This document shows, piece after piece, positions 48,521 to 58,404 of a stretch of DNA of 64,000 nt. Made by a program: the position numbers and the translations under genes. Position 1 is the stretch's first letter. The number at the start of each line of letters is the position of its first letter. Source of the DNA: Brettanomyces bruxellensis (lineage: Eukaryota; Ascomycota; Pichiomycetes; Pichiales; Pichiaceae); assembly GCF_011074885.1 (NCBI RefSeq), contig NC_054690.1, positions 2,423,001 through 2,487,000 of the forward strand, read 5' to 3'. The notes below the pieces were generated by a model. The model was given only the letters and a program-made list of their open reading frames with translations. It did not search any database and was not told where the DNA came from.

Positions 48521-51286
48521 TTAGTCGATACCTGTCAAATCGTAGGATTCAACAAGATTTTTTTGAGCCTCAACATTCGCTTTTAATTCTTTGTAGAACT
48601 TCATACCTGATTCCCCCTTCTTTAGCTCAGATATTAATTTCGCTCTTTGTGAACTATGAGATTCGATTACTCCGTTCATTGCAATTGAAACATCGTTTGA
48701 GGGATAGTTTAAAACCTTTCTGACCTCTTTTGCAATTCTGAGAGAATTCTTGTTCTCATAATCTTCCTTTTCGAGTTCCTTTTTAATCTTCTTCATCACA
48801 TTTCTTTGATAGGCATGGGGTGCATCGATGCAAATATAATACACAGGTAAACATATTGCTGCAATAGCAGTTGCAACTGGTAAAATTTTTCTTGTAACAG
48901 CTTCTGGCAAGAATCTAGCAATTGATTGAACACCTGTGATTGTAGAAAGCAGTTGGGGACCATACATAATGAGAAGTCCAGAAATGCTAGTTTTCCAAAT
49001 TTTTGAAAACGCTGCACTTAATAATGCATTCGTAGACTCTGAAGGAAGTGAAATCCCAAAAGTTTGGCAAAATCCTTTGAAATTAGGATCGATGAAGTCG
49101 GTAAAGCTGAAATCTATATCAATCGTTCTCTGAAGTTGGTCTTTTCTCCTCGAGTACATCGCATCCGGAATGAATTTTGTCACCGGAAGAGTTCCTGGCT
49201 TTAAGTATTTCATTCCACAGTTCCTAATCCGATCAACGGCATCGGAAGTAATGTTCCTGGCAAATTCTTCCGACTCAGAGACGCTATCAAAAATCCTCGA
49301 GACAATTGCCTCCTGTGTCAATCTTGCAAAGTTGGAAATATTTGAGTAACCCCTGAATCTAATGCCCAATGGTTCAAGTCCAACACTTCCAATCACACTA
49401 TGAATATGCTGTCTGGAATTCATGTACGCTTTACTTGCGGAATCTTCCACAATTTTAAGTATCTCTTGATTAACATCAACTGAATTTCGAACAGCATTCT
49501 CATACTGAGGGCTTACTTTCTGAAGATTATCCTGTAGCTCAGCTTTGCGATACTTCGTCCGCTTTATGTTCTGGTCTGACAAAAGAATAACATCTCCGTA
49601 GAGTTTTCGTAAATATGTCTTTGCAGGTAGAAGTTTAGATATTGCCCTTTTCTCTAAAATGAAACCTCTTAATGAGGCTTCTAAATGGTCAAAGTTTGGA
49701 TTTCCCGATGGTGTGTCATTTCCATCATTGTCGCCTGGATCACCATCCGGTCCCTCGGGCTTTTCACCATTTTCATCACACTTCGAAGAAACAAAATGGA
49801 CAAACTCATCAGAATTCTTGAATGTTTCCGGTGACAATGATTGCAATTGCTCGGCTATTTTCCCCTTACACCTCTCCTTATTTTTAATTTCATCAAACTT
49901 GTTCACCACAATGAACATAAAGTTTTTGTCCTTAGCAGCACTAGAGATGAACTCCCTTCCCGAAAGTGTAAAATGATTTGCAGCATTCACCACAAACACG
50001 ACAAGATCGATTTCCTCTTGGCGAGCATAAACTTGGGTTGTATGATATGAGTCCACATTAAGACCAGGAGCATCGATTAACCTGATGTCAATGACACCGT
50101 TTCTTAGTAGGCTTTGAGAAGGTGGCCTATTGTCCTTAACATATATTATAAGTAGGGCATATGTTTTAGCCTCATAAACAAGCTCATCTAAATCAGAGAT
50201 CTGAAATATCATATACGTACGATGATCATCCCTTTCGTATTTCATGCCAATTGGGACTGCATGAACCTCCTCGATTCCATCATTCTCTAAGCAATCAATT
50301 ATTTCGCAAAAGACGCTAGTGCATGGTTCCTGATCTTCTGGTAAAACAGATCGTCTAAGAAGTGCATTACAAAATGCAGACTTTCCAGAGTTCAAGTCAC
50401 CAGTGACTAGTACCTTTGAGGATGTGTCATCGATTCTGTCCTTTAGGGATGTCAAATGCCTTAGGATTTGTGTGATTTTTTCATCAAACAAGTTAGCAAT
50501 TGAATTATCATCCAAGGAGCCCACTACATCGTCAGACCCATGATCAGCCCGATAATTAAGTCGCAAAATTTCAAATTCGTTTCCGGTTACTAAAGGTTCG
50601 CGGGTATAATCAGATGAATTCTCTTCTGAAAAATTGGATGCTTGTTCAATATGAAAGTTGATATCTTCACAAGATAATGACTTCTGACGCATAATTGCAA
50701 TTCTTGAATCTTTTGAATTTAATCTTATGTCCAGTTTATTGTCTCTTGAGATTGGATAAAATATATGGTGGTTGCGATTCTCTTGGCGGAGATCCTGGAT
50801 GATCCTGGCAGCCAAATTTATAGATCTATCCAATGCTACCCTATTGTGATTGTATTGCATTTGAGAAATTCTTGCCTTAACAGCCTCGATATTTGAATTT
50901 GAGCCCATAGATATGGATGTGATTGCTCTCTCAGGCTCGCCATTTATTGGTTCGTCGTTTACTAAAGTTTGTTCATCAAAATTTCCGGTTTGCCGTTCAT
51001 AATGCACAACCTTTGGTAAAGGATTTGAAAGCTTGAATTCATCTCCTATCAATGTATTAGAATCATCCGTCAGAGTTGCCTTATATTCGTCTTTCCCCCT
51101 GCTTGAGTCCTTCACATCTCTCACGGCTTGTTCTTCTTTTCCTTTTGCAGTAATATCGTCCGAATCACCCTTGTCATTTACTGATGTACTACTCGTTATG
51201 CATCTATTAGTTTTCTTAGAGCTCTTATTCTCGTTTTTGTATTTGTATTTGTTCTCATTTAGTTCATTTCGGATCTCTTTTCCCAT
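48521..51286 (-). CDS. FZO1: Mitofusin Fzo1
   Basis: The 921-residue protein (yeast 855) has an N-terminal charged region (1-130) and a heptad-like segment (about 130-170). The dynamin-type GTPase has G1 GDLNSGKS at 296-303, G3 DAPG at 405-408 and G4 NKFD at 462-465. A long helical region precedes two closely spaced hydrophobic segments near 745-800 (ISGLLIMYGPQLLSTI and ILPVATAIAAICLPVYYIC), followed by a C-terminal coiled coil. This is the mitofusin design: an outer-membrane GTPase with both ends in the cytosol that tethers and fuses mitochondria. An acidic, Asp/Gly/Pro-rich insertion follows G4 (about 505-530, GEKPEGPDGDPGDNDG). The frame is intact over its full length. It is divergent from ELP4. 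Confidence 0.94.
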   Translation of the reverse strand: MGKEIRNELNENKYKYKNENKSSKKTNRCITSSTSVNDKGDSDDITAKGKEEQAVRDVKDSSRGKDEYKATLTDDSNTLIGDEFKLSNPLPKVVHYERQTGNFDEQTLVNDEPINGEPERAITSISMGSNSNIEAVKARISQMQYNHNRVALDRSINLAARIIQDLRQENRNHHIFYPISRDNKLDIRLNSKDSRIAIMRQKSLSCEDINFHIEQASNFSEENSSDYTREPLVTGNEFEILRLNYRADHGSDDVVGSLDDNSIANLFDEKITQILRHLTSLKDRIDDTSSKVLVTGDLNSGKSAFCNALLRRSVLPEDQEPCTSVFCEIIDCLENDGIEEVHAVPIGMKYERDDHRTYMIFQISDLDELVYEAKTYALLIIYVKDNRPPSQSLLRNGVIDIRLIDAPGLNVDSYHTTQVYARQEEIDLVVFVVNAANHFTLSGREFISSAAKDKNFMFIVVNKFDEIKNKERCKGKIAEQLQSLSPETFKNSDEFVHFVSSKCDENGEKPEGPDGDPGDNDGNDTPSGNPNFDHLEASLRGFILEKRAISKLLPAKTYLRKLYGDVILLSDQNIKRTKYRKAELQDNLQKVSPQYENAVRNSVDVNQEILKIVEDSASKAYMNSRQHIHSVIGSVGLEPLGIRFRGYSNISNFARLTQEAIVSRIFDSVSESEEFARNITSDAVDRIRNCGMKYLKPGTLPVTKFIPDAMYSRRKDQLQRTIDIDFSFTDFIDPNFKGFCQTFGISLPSESTNALLSAAFSKIWKTSISGLLIMYGPQLLSTITGVQSIARFLPEAVTRKILPVATAIAAICLPVYYICIDAPHAYQRNVMKKIKKELEKEDYENKNSLRIAKEVRKVLNYPSNDVSIAMNGVIESHSSQRAKLISELKKGESGMKFYKELKANVEAQKNLVESYDLTGID

Positions 51287-51730
51287 TGTTCTTATAGTTG
51301 AATCTTTAGTTAGCGGCGATTAAATTAATGATCTGAAAGCCTAGACTTCCCCTCCAAAATAAAAGATGAATTCTCCAACAGTATTAAATTTTAGTGCTTT
51401 GCAGATGAACATAAACGTAAACCAAAATAAAAATGAAAGTGTAAAGTGTTTTCTTTAGTTTGATCGTAATACTGAACATTCTCCGTTCTTGCTTTCCTGC
51501 AGGATGAACTAGCCGAATGAGGAGTAAAAAAAATGATTCAGGCACTGTTCGGTAAGAAATAGCAGCGCCCTAGACAAAAACGAGAAAATAAAATGAAAGT
51601 GAAGTAAAATATTATGAACATAAAATAAAAAACGCAGTGAAAAATGAGGTAACGCAGTAATCGAGGTCTATCCATCTATCGAACTTCTAAGTTTGGTATT
51701 TGCAAGGTATAGAGCTTACAATCGTCCAAG
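51287..51730. promoter_or_regulatory. Divergent promoter, FZO1 / ELP4
   Basis: This 444-bp spacer lies between divergent starts. It has several short near-repeats with AAAATAAAA and AAAATGAAAGTG (51427-51440 and 51589-51600). No supported gene. Confidence 0.4.
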
Positions 51731-53122
51731 ATGTCATTCAGAAGAAGATCCGATATTATTGGCGGATCAAAAGCAAGTTCAAATCTTCCAGGTATAAGGC
51801 GAAATCCTAGAGATGGGAGTATAGATATATCTTCTAGAAGAGCTGGAAAACCACTGGTTTGTGATGGTAAACCACCATCGCAGGTCAGATTTAATCGATA
51901 TCCTGCCAGTATAAGTGCTTCTACGGTACCTAAAGGAAAAGTGGGTACATTCGTGCAACATCCAGGAATTAGGCCATCCATAGTAACTTCCCTGCCTTGT
52001 ACTTCAACCGGATCTGAAGATATTGATCGTATTCTAGAACATAATGGAATCCCGTTGGGGAGTTCCTTTCTTGTCGAGGAAGATGGTGCTACTGATTTTG
52101 GTATTTCATTACTCAGATTATTCTTAGCCCAGGGTGTTGTATATTCTCGTCTTCAACAACGATCCCTCTCAAGGCAGTCCCGCACTCATCAAATAGTCAT
52201 CGGCGTTCCACAGCAATGGATTTCCAATCTTCCTGGACTCTATAATGGATCCTCAAGGCAGAAGAAGCAAGAGGAGTTGGAGAAAAAGCGAAAACAGGTC
52301 AGTGTTACAAACGTCCTCGAGGAGAATCACGTTTCGCAGATGAAAATTGCTTGGAGATATGGTATTCAACAGCAAAAAATGCAGTCGATAGCTTCAGCAT
52401 CGTCAAGAATCAGCCCAGAATTTAATTCCTCTCGACAGTATCCAAATTATTGTTCTCAGTTTGATATCACATCCACACTTGTACCTGCAGCAAACCCTAC
52501 AGAAGTTACCTGCATTCCGTTCACACAAAATATAAATTATGATGATATTCTATTTCAGATAGATAGTGTGATATCTCATAAGAAAGATGCTTTGGTGAGA
52601 ATTGCTATACCATCATTTTTGAATCCGCTTCTTTATTCGGAAGAGCTTACTCAGTCACGTAATGTCATAGCCTTTCTTTACGGAATGAAGCGAATCATGC
52701 ACAAGTATAGAAATCGAGTGGTGCTAATGGCTACATTGGGATTGGATCTTTACTCACGTGGCAATCCGTTTGTAACCATCTTGGAATCGAATTTCATGGA
52801 TGCAGTGATTGAACTTAAGCCGTTTGACCCGGACCTCAGAAGTTACCTTGAAAGAGTTTATCGAAAGCAGCCGATGAAAGTGAAACATGGACACCTTAAT
52901 ATCTATAAAATACCACAATTAAGCGAGCTTGGCCTTATGAAGATGAGTGAGTTAGAATTATGCTTTAAGAATGGTAGAAAAAGGTTCGATGTTGAACAAT
53001 GGAGCATTCCGATTGATGAGGAGGAGACTAAGGAAAGGAAGCAGGTGGATGGTCAAGGCCAAAATGAAAAGGTGCATGTCAAATCGAATTTCAATTATTC
53101 CTCACCTTCAATGGAATTTTAA
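51731..53122 (+). CDS. ELP4: Elongator complex subunit Elp4
   Basis: The 463-residue protein (yeast 456) starts MSFRRRSDIIGGS and has the PAXNEB/Elp4 fold. GTFVQHPGIRPSIVTSLPCTSTGSEDIDRILEHNGIPLGSSFLVEEDGATDFGISLLRLFLAQG is the diagnostic N-terminal block, followed by a RecA-like core without a Walker A motif. Elp4 pairs with Elp5 and Elp6 in a hexameric RecA-like ring that binds tRNA and supports Elongator's cm5U34 wobble modification. All main blocks are present (VIAFLYGMKRIMHKYRNRVVLMATLGLDLYSRG and HGHLNIYKIPQLSELG). The Lys/Glu-rich C-terminal tail (435-463) is variable in the family. Confidence 0.93.
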   Translation: MSFRRRSDIIGGSKASSNLPGIRRNPRDGSIDISSRRAGKPLVCDGKPPSQVRFNRYPASISASTVPKGKVGTFVQHPGIRPSIVTSLPCTSTGSEDIDRILEHNGIPLGSSFLVEEDGATDFGISLLRLFLAQGVVYSRLQQRSLSRQSRTHQIVIGVPQQWISNLPGLYNGSSRQKKQEELEKKRKQVSVTNVLEENHVSQMKIAWRYGIQQQKMQSIASASSRISPEFNSSRQYPNYCSQFDITSTLVPAANPTEVTCIPFTQNINYDDILFQIDSVISHKKDALVRIAIPSFLNPLLYSEELTQSRNVIAFLYGMKRIMHKYRNRVVLMATLGLDLYSRGNPFVTILESNFMDAVIELKPFDPDLRSYLERVYRKQPMKVKHGHLNIYKIPQLSELGLMKMSELELCFKNGRKRFDVEQWSIPIDEEETKERKQVDGQGQNEKVHVKSNFNYSSPSMEF

Positions 53123-53348
53123 GTTTGAGACATCCCGACACAAGCTACATGAAAGAGTGTTAATAGTACAGTATAATATAAATTGTAATGCATAGTTGTA
53201 AATACCGTTTTTAAAAGGTAACCTAATTAAAACCAAAAAGAAAAAAAAAGAGTTTCCCCTATTCCATTCATACATCCCATCACCGTTACCGAAAATATCA
53301 TGAAATCACTTCATTAAATAGCATTCTGGTCCCCTGGGAAAGAAATTT

Positions 53349-53609
53349 TTACTCTTCAGGAGTGCTCAAAGCTTGAATCACCGCAAATTTCTCCTCATTC
53401 TGACTTATATTGGAGCCTCTTCTCTGCTTATGCATAATCTTATCCGGGATCTTACCCTCATTTATGAGATCCTTCACTTCATCACCTGGTTTACCCCAAT
53501 TACCTTTGCCAAAGCCATCTTTCTTCACATGATTTGGTGCCTGGTCAGGAAATCCGTTATGTGTGAAGTAACGGTCTTTTGGCTCATCCCATTTTTGAGT
53601 TCTAGCCAT
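53349..53609 (-). CDS. STF2: Stf2/Tma10-type small stress protein
   Basis: The 86-residue hydrophilic protein carries the family signature TRTQKW near the N-terminus, YFTHNGFPDQAPNHVKK, then the strongly conserved GKGNWGKPGDEVKDLINEG, and RRGSNISQNEEKF. Yeast has two paralogues, Stf2 and Tma10 (84-86 residues). Stf2 was described as a stabilising factor of the F1Fo-ATPase inhibitor complex and as a hydrophilin aiding desiccation survival; Tma10 is ribosome-associated. Which of the two this represents cannot be told from one copy, so the symbol is provisional. It converges on ELP4 with 226 bp between stops. Confidence 0.88.
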   Translation of the reverse strand: MARTQKWDEPKDRYFTHNGFPDQAPNHVKKDGFGKGNWGKPGDEVKDLINEGKIPDKIMHKQRRGSNISQNEEKFAVIQALSTPEE

Positions 53610-54182
53610 TTTGTCAAAACTAATATTGAGTCTGTTCAGTTAAATGTAATTTGAGGCAATTATAACAATTTGTCTCTACCAATGATTTACGAGTTATAAA
53701 AATCGATTAAAGAGAGAGTGAATTGAGTTCTTGATTTCAAACTGCCGATTTCGTAGTTTATTTATAATGTGCATTTGTAAATGTGGCTTGATTGTGACAC
53801 AATATTTCCTTGCTGCCTTCCAATTTACTCACTTCCTATCTTGGTTAACGCCCCATAATTCGGAATGCAGTCATTGATCTTCCCCGCGATTCGGCCTTTC
53901 TCGTAAATTCTGGATGAGGTCATTCACAGTTTTTACAATGCATTCATTTCTTTGACGCTCCCGCGATTTATGGCCGCCCCACCCCGTTTACATTCAAGTC
54001 TTCTGACCTTACGGAAAACCCGGTTACATCAAAGTATTCACATCTTGTCATTTAGTTTCTCCAATTTTCTTTATTTCATTTTACATGTACTGTTATGTTT
54101 CATGTGCATTACGTATGCCATCCAATTTTACCATGTAGTTACTTATATTGAAATATTTCTTTTCTTACCTTCCGATGTGTTC
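53610..54182. promoter_or_regulatory. STF2 upstream region and ATE1 3' flank
   Basis: This 573-bp spacer has GC-rich islands in an AT-rich setting. The 9-mer CCCGCGATT occurs twice (53883-53891 and 53960-53968), about 275 and 350 bp upstream of the STF2 ATG. A GCCGCCCCACCCCG stretch follows at 53973-53986. Exact STRE sites (CCCCT) were not found. Confidence 0.4.
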
Positions 54183-55721
54183 TTATATGGTAAAAAGTAT
54201 CGGCTTCTCAAACACCTTCGGACCCAGGAGACGCAGCAAATCAAAAACCTCTCTCAATTTTTGCCAGTCCTTGTCAGCATCAAACCTTTCGAATGATTGA
54301 TCGCCATCGTACAGATAAACATTTCTTATTAATCTTTTGAATATGCCATCGTCTATCCATTCATTCATCTGCCACAGTGGAATTAATCCTGGTGATACCA
54401 TAGGAAGTGAAAGCAGCCCTTCACCATCCTCCCAATATTCGGCCTGACGATATGCCTCCAAATTAAGTACTTGCAATGCAGGTAACTTTAAACATATCTT
54501 CGAGACAGTTGCCGCTACCTTTTGAAAAGCACCTCCATTTGTTCCATAAATTTCCTCGGCCACATTTGTAAGTACAGCATCGGGATCAAACTGCCCAATC
54601 ACGCTATCATCAATCTCAAGCTCGTTTAATGGCACATTGACCGAATATTTGTTATCGTTATCCTGGAAAACGGCTAGTCTTCCTTGTTCTACGAAACTAG
54701 CAGCTTGATCAAGACTCACATACTTGCGTTTGCAAATATCCAAGATCTCCCCACCAAATTTTGCCTTATAATTCATCTTTGGGCAATCGTTAATGTAATA
54801 GCCCATATAGTAGTATTCCTTACCCAACATTTTTGTGAGCACCAATTCATGCAATGCACTGAGATTTCCTAGGCCCAAGTGAGCGTAGTCGGGATCCCAG
54901 ATGAAGTAAACGGATGATAGTGAATGTGGAAGAATATCTAAAACCCCAATTGCTATTAATTTATCATCCAAGTAGTAACACTCATGAATTGGTCCAAGTA
55001 TATCATCAGGGCGACTTCTCTCAAAAGTGCCACTTTTCCAATATGTATTTAAGTTGCTCCAGTATTTTTCCGAGTGTTTACTGAATTGTCTTGCAAACGG
55101 TGTCTGACATAAAAACCTCTTAAAGCTATTTACTGAAACTTTCTCTGGCTTGTCTTTATGCACTCTCGTTTGATATTTCTTGTAAAGAGCGAATTTCTCT
55201 TTACTGAACTCCGTCGAACATATTTCTGTTCGAAACCTGGAAGGGTTCACATCTTTTTCTAAATTGAGTATATGTTCCTTAATATTGAATGGTTTCCCGG
55301 GTACGTGCTTCCCTTTTTTGATATCTTTTCCATCTTCATCCTTGATAAACTTTTCAAACCTATTGATTGTGTGTCTTTGTCCCTTGCTTGGGTGTTTTAT
55401 GAAACCTAAATTTGTACGAATGGTGTAAAGTCTGCAACAGTTTCTAAGCAAGTCTGGTCTGTAGAGAAAAGATCCAGATCTTCTAAAGCCTCTATTCATG
55501 AGTTGCTCATAACATTGAGGTGAACATAAAAAAATTGTAAAGCCAATTGTAGCATTGTTTGGATATTTTTTTAATTCCTCTACTTGTTGTCTTTTGTATT
55601 CATTACGGTATGAGTCTAAACTATAACCGGATTCAATCGGATCCTTTTCACTGTGGCAGTACCCACAGTCCTTACTTTTGATGTAACTAACACTGCTTGT
55701 AACAATAATATCGAATGACAT
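54183..55721 (-). CDS. ATE1: Arginyl-tRNA-protein transferase Ate1
   Basis: The 512-residue protein (yeast 503) has the N-terminal Cys motif CGYC at 19-22 and the CC pair at 95-96, spaced as in Ate1, where these cysteines are needed for activity and bind an iron-sulfur cluster. RGFRRSGSFLYRPDLLRNCC is a family block. The GNAT-like C-terminal domain is recognised by FARQFSKHSEKYW, IAIGVLDILPHSLSSVYFIWDPDYAHLGLGNLSALHE and YYYMGYYINDCPKMNYKAKF. Ate1 adds arginine from Arg-tRNA to N-terminal Asp/Glu (and oxidised Cys), marking proteins for the N-degron pathway. It is cytosolic and nuclear. The gene is intact and divergent from ECM4. Confidence 0.95.
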   Translation of the reverse strand: MSFDIIVTSSVSYIKSKDCGYCHSEKDPIESGYSLDSYRNEYKRQQVEELKKYPNNATIGFTIFLCSPQCYEQLMNRGFRRSGSFLYRPDLLRNCCRLYTIRTNLGFIKHPSKGQRHTINRFEKFIKDEDGKDIKKGKHVPGKPFNIKEHILNLEKDVNPSRFRTEICSTEFSKEKFALYKKYQTRVHKDKPEKVSVNSFKRFLCQTPFARQFSKHSEKYWSNLNTYWKSGTFERSRPDDILGPIHECYYLDDKLIAIGVLDILPHSLSSVYFIWDPDYAHLGLGNLSALHELVLTKMLGKEYYYMGYYINDCPKMNYKAKFGGEILDICKRKYVSLDQAASFVEQGRLAVFQDNDNKYSVNVPLNELEIDDSVIGQFDPDAVLTNVAEEIYGTNGGAFQKVAATVSKICLKLPALQVLNLEAYRQAEYWEDGEGLLSLPMVSPGLIPLWQMNEWIDDGIFKRLIRNVYLYDGDQSFERFDADKDWQKLREVFDLLRLLGPKVFEKPILFTI

Positions 55722-56517
55722 ATTATTAAATCATAAGTGTTTAAACAGCTTTATAATACGATAAATATGATCTTTTTTGTCATGATGTACATGAACGTTA
55801 ATTCTGGTCTAATTAATATTTTACACCGAGAATGTTTTCGGTAATATTTTTTTTCATATTTTCCTCTACGTTTGAAAGTCGTTAAAATTTCAGAACTGCC
55901 CATTTTTGAATCAGCTAAAAGAACGAACCACGTATTTCTTTAGTTGTTGAGCAAAAGCCACATCAGCCAAATACATTGGCAATCTTAGAAGCGAGAAGTT
56001 TATAATTGTGAAAAATGGTTTGAGTCTTTAGAAGCCCAAAAGAAGTGTGGAGTCCTGTTTAGATTTGCATTTGAAATTTATCGTTTCTGCCCAGAAGATT
56101 ACGTAACATGTGTATAATCATCTCAATAGAAATGGAAAGTAACCCAAAGCTTGGAATTACTGAGCAAGAACTTAATTTCTTTTCCCCACCTTCCAGCCAA
56201 ATGTTTCCCACGCGATTTTGAAATTAGCAATGCTTACTAAGAAATTGATCATCTTACCCCTCCGAAGAGACAGGCGCGATGGAGAAAATACATTTCATCA
56301 GGTGTAATATATCCTCTTCCGGTAATAATACGCTTTGCTTTCGACCCTATTTTTCCAATAAGTTTGATTTTATTTCCCAATTATAAAAAGGCATTATTTT
56401 CCCTATTTCCACTGATAATCTTTTTCCTTTATTCATAATGAGCTTTTATCCCAGTTCCCCCTCCTGTAGTTGAGGATAAAGTCTGTTGAATAGTTACTTG
56501 TCGAAACTTGATCCAAA
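55722..56517. promoter_or_regulatory. Divergent promoter, ATE1 / ECM4
   Basis: This 796-bp spacer lies between two divergent starts. A TTACGTAA palindrome occurs at 56099-56106. This is a perfect YAP-type bZIP site, about 410 bp upstream of ECM4, a gene that yeasts induce in oxidative stress. No ORF is supported. Confidence 0.4.
56099..56106. promoter_or_regulatory. TTACGTAA site upstream of ECM4
   Basis: TTACGTAA is the symmetric YRE-O type site of the fungal Yap bZIP family. Its position in the promoter of a glutathione-transferase gene fits oxidative-stress control. A single 8-mer can occur by chance. Confidence 0.4.
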
Positions 56518-57465
56518 ATGAAATTTGAAACTAATGAAAAGGGAGAATTTAAGAGAACGTCCAGTTCTTTTCGTGATGTTATTGAAAAGGGAGGTAAATT
56601 TCCCCCTGAAATCGGAAGATATCACTTGTATGTTTCCTATGCCTGCCCTTGGGCCCATAGAACATTAATCACACGGGTTTTAAAAGGACTAACAGGTATC
56701 ATAACTATTTCTGTGGTTCATTGGAAAATGGATGATAAGGGCTGGCGATTTGCGACTTCTAACAGTGAGTTTCCAGGTGCAACAGTCGACAATTTGTATG
56801 GTTTTAAAAGACTAAGTGAAATATATTTCAAGGCAGACCCACATTATAATGGAAGGTTCACTGTTCCTGTTCTATGGGACAAGAAACTCGAGACTATTGT
56901 GAACAATGAATCATCAGAAATCATCAGAATTTTGAATACTGCATTTAATGACCTGATTGATACCGAGCATTCCAAAATTGATATTTATCCTGAGGATCTA
57001 CATTCTGAAATCGATAGTCTCAACTCATGGATTTATGATAACGTTAATAATGGCGTGTACAAGGCAGGTTTCGCTACAACCCAGAGTGCATATGAAGAGG
57101 CTGCCACAAATGTTTTTAAATATTTGGATAAAATTGAGAATATTTTAGAAGGAAGACATCAAAAAAAGCAATCTTATTTGCTTGGGGACGTGTTAACAGA
57201 GGCCGATATTCGTCTCTTTACAACCGCAATTCGTTTTGATGTCGTTTATGTGCAGCACTTCAAGTGTAATATTGGAATGATAAGGTTTAATTACCCTCAT
57301 ATTCACAAATGGATGAGAAACTTGTATTGGAATCATGAAGCTTTCCGGAGCACAACCAAGTTTGATCACATTAAATTTCACTATACGAAATCACATCCGG
57401 GAATCAATCCGCTTGGGATCACACCGCTTGGTCCACTTCCGAATATTCTTCCACTTGATGGTTAA
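56518..57465 (+). CDS. ECM4: Omega/Xi-class glutathione transferase Ecm4 (Gto2)
   Basis: The 315-residue protein has the thioredoxin-like N-terminal domain with SYACPWAHRTL, catalytic Cys43, and the downstream signature of S-glutathionyl-hydroquinone reductases (FTVPVLWDKKLETIVNNESSEIIRIL). The helical C-terminal domain has LTEADIRLFTTAIRFDVVYVQHFKCN and YPHIHKWMRNLYW. The enzymes reduce glutathionyl-quinones and have thioltransferase and dehydroascorbate reductase activity in the cytosol. Yeast Ecm4 is longer (370 residues); the shorter version here lacks part of the N-terminal extension but has all catalytic parts. GTO3 is a close paralogue in yeast, so the symbol is by family. Confidence 0.88.
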   Translation: MKFETNEKGEFKRTSSSFRDVIEKGGKFPPEIGRYHLYVSYACPWAHRTLITRVLKGLTGIITISVVHWKMDDKGWRFATSNSEFPGATVDNLYGFKRLSEIYFKADPHYNGRFTVPVLWDKKLETIVNNESSEIIRILNTAFNDLIDTEHSKIDIYPEDLHSEIDSLNSWIYDNVNNGVYKAGFATTQSAYEEAATNVFKYLDKIENILEGRHQKKQSYLLGDVLTEADIRLFTTAIRFDVVYVQHFKCNIGMIRFNYPHIHKWMRNLYWNHEAFRSTTKFDHIKFHYTKSHPGINPLGITPLGPLPNILPLDG

Positions 57466-57753
57466 TAATTGAACACCTGTTTCATTGTATTTTTTTATTT
57501 TATCATGATTTCGGTTGCTCTGCTGAATTTTCTGTAAATTCAAAGCTTTTTTCTTGTTATATGATTTGTGGGTTAAATAAAGTGTGTTCTTTTTCAGAAT
57601 TGTAATTTTTTTTGTCTTCACGTCGTGCTCCTCGGTATCATTTTTTTTTTTACAGATAGTTGCGATGTGTCCGCATCAAAATATAATTGAGTAGGTATAT
57701 TTTGCTAACGATAATAATTAAATTTATAGTAGTTTGCATATAGTGCATATCAG

Positions 57754-58404
57754 ATGGAATTATTTAGAGTAGGCCTATATATTTCCCGGCGGTTTAATTC
57801 CACGTTGGCTGTAACGCCCAGGTTACTAGACCTAAGAATTGGTAAGATTGTTGAAATAAAGAAACATGAAAATGCAGATAAACTATACGTTTCGCAGGTT
57901 GCAGTGTCTGGAGCAAAACCTGATGAATCTTCTCAAGGTAAACTTGATGGAAATATTGAACATGTAACTGAAACAGTGCAAGTTTGCAGTGGCTTGGTCG
58001 GATTTGTTCCAAAAAGTGAATTACTTAACAAGAGGGTTGTCCTCGTGATGAATCTCAAGCCATCAAAGATGAGAGGTGTACGATCAGAAGCAATGCTATT
58101 GGCAGCGGAAAAGCAAATAAATAATACTGATATAATTCCGAACTTTAAGGTTCAAGTTGTTCGACCTCCAGAACACGGTGAGATAGGACAGTCGCTTCAA
58201 TTTAAAGGTTTTGAAAGAGAACTCGGAGACGAATTGAGACGTGTTAATAGAAAGAAATGGGAAAAGATAGCCTCTGGATTGAAAACAAATAATAAGGGGG
58301 AAGTTTGTTATATCGATGAATCATGTACGCTAGGTTTCGATGTTGACAACTGGAGGGAGGTATGTACTGTGAGTAATGAGTTCAGAAACTGTAAGGTCAG
58401 ATAA
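57754..58404 (+). CDS. Stand-alone EMAPII/Arc1-type tRNA-binding-domain protein, probably mitochondrial
   Basis: The 216-residue protein has an N-terminal amphipathic, Arg/Ser-containing segment (MELFRVGLYISRRFNST), suggesting a mitochondrial presequence. The OB-fold tRNA-binding domain follows (about 24-140): LDLRIGKIVEIKKHENADKLYVSQV, VQVCSGLVGFVP, LNKRVVLVMNLKPSKMRGVRSEAMLLAA. This is the C-terminal module of Arc1, AIMP1/EMAPII, TyrRS and MetRS. There is no catalytic synthetase domain or GST-like domain. The C-terminal 60 residues resemble the family's downstream extension (FERELGDELRRVNRKKWEKIASGLKTN). An RNA-chaperone or synthetase-cofactor role in mitochondria is inference. It could equally be cytosolic if the first residues are not a targeting signal. 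Confidence 0.72.
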   Translation: MELFRVGLYISRRFNSTLAVTPRLLDLRIGKIVEIKKHENADKLYVSQVAVSGAKPDESSQGKLDGNIEHVTETVQVCSGLVGFVPKSELLNKRVVLVMNLKPSKMRGVRSEAMLLAAEKQINNTDIIPNFKVQVVRPPEHGEIGQSLQFKGFERELGDELRRVNRKKWEKIASGLKTNNKGEVCYIDESCTLGFDVDNWREVCTVSNEFRNCKVR

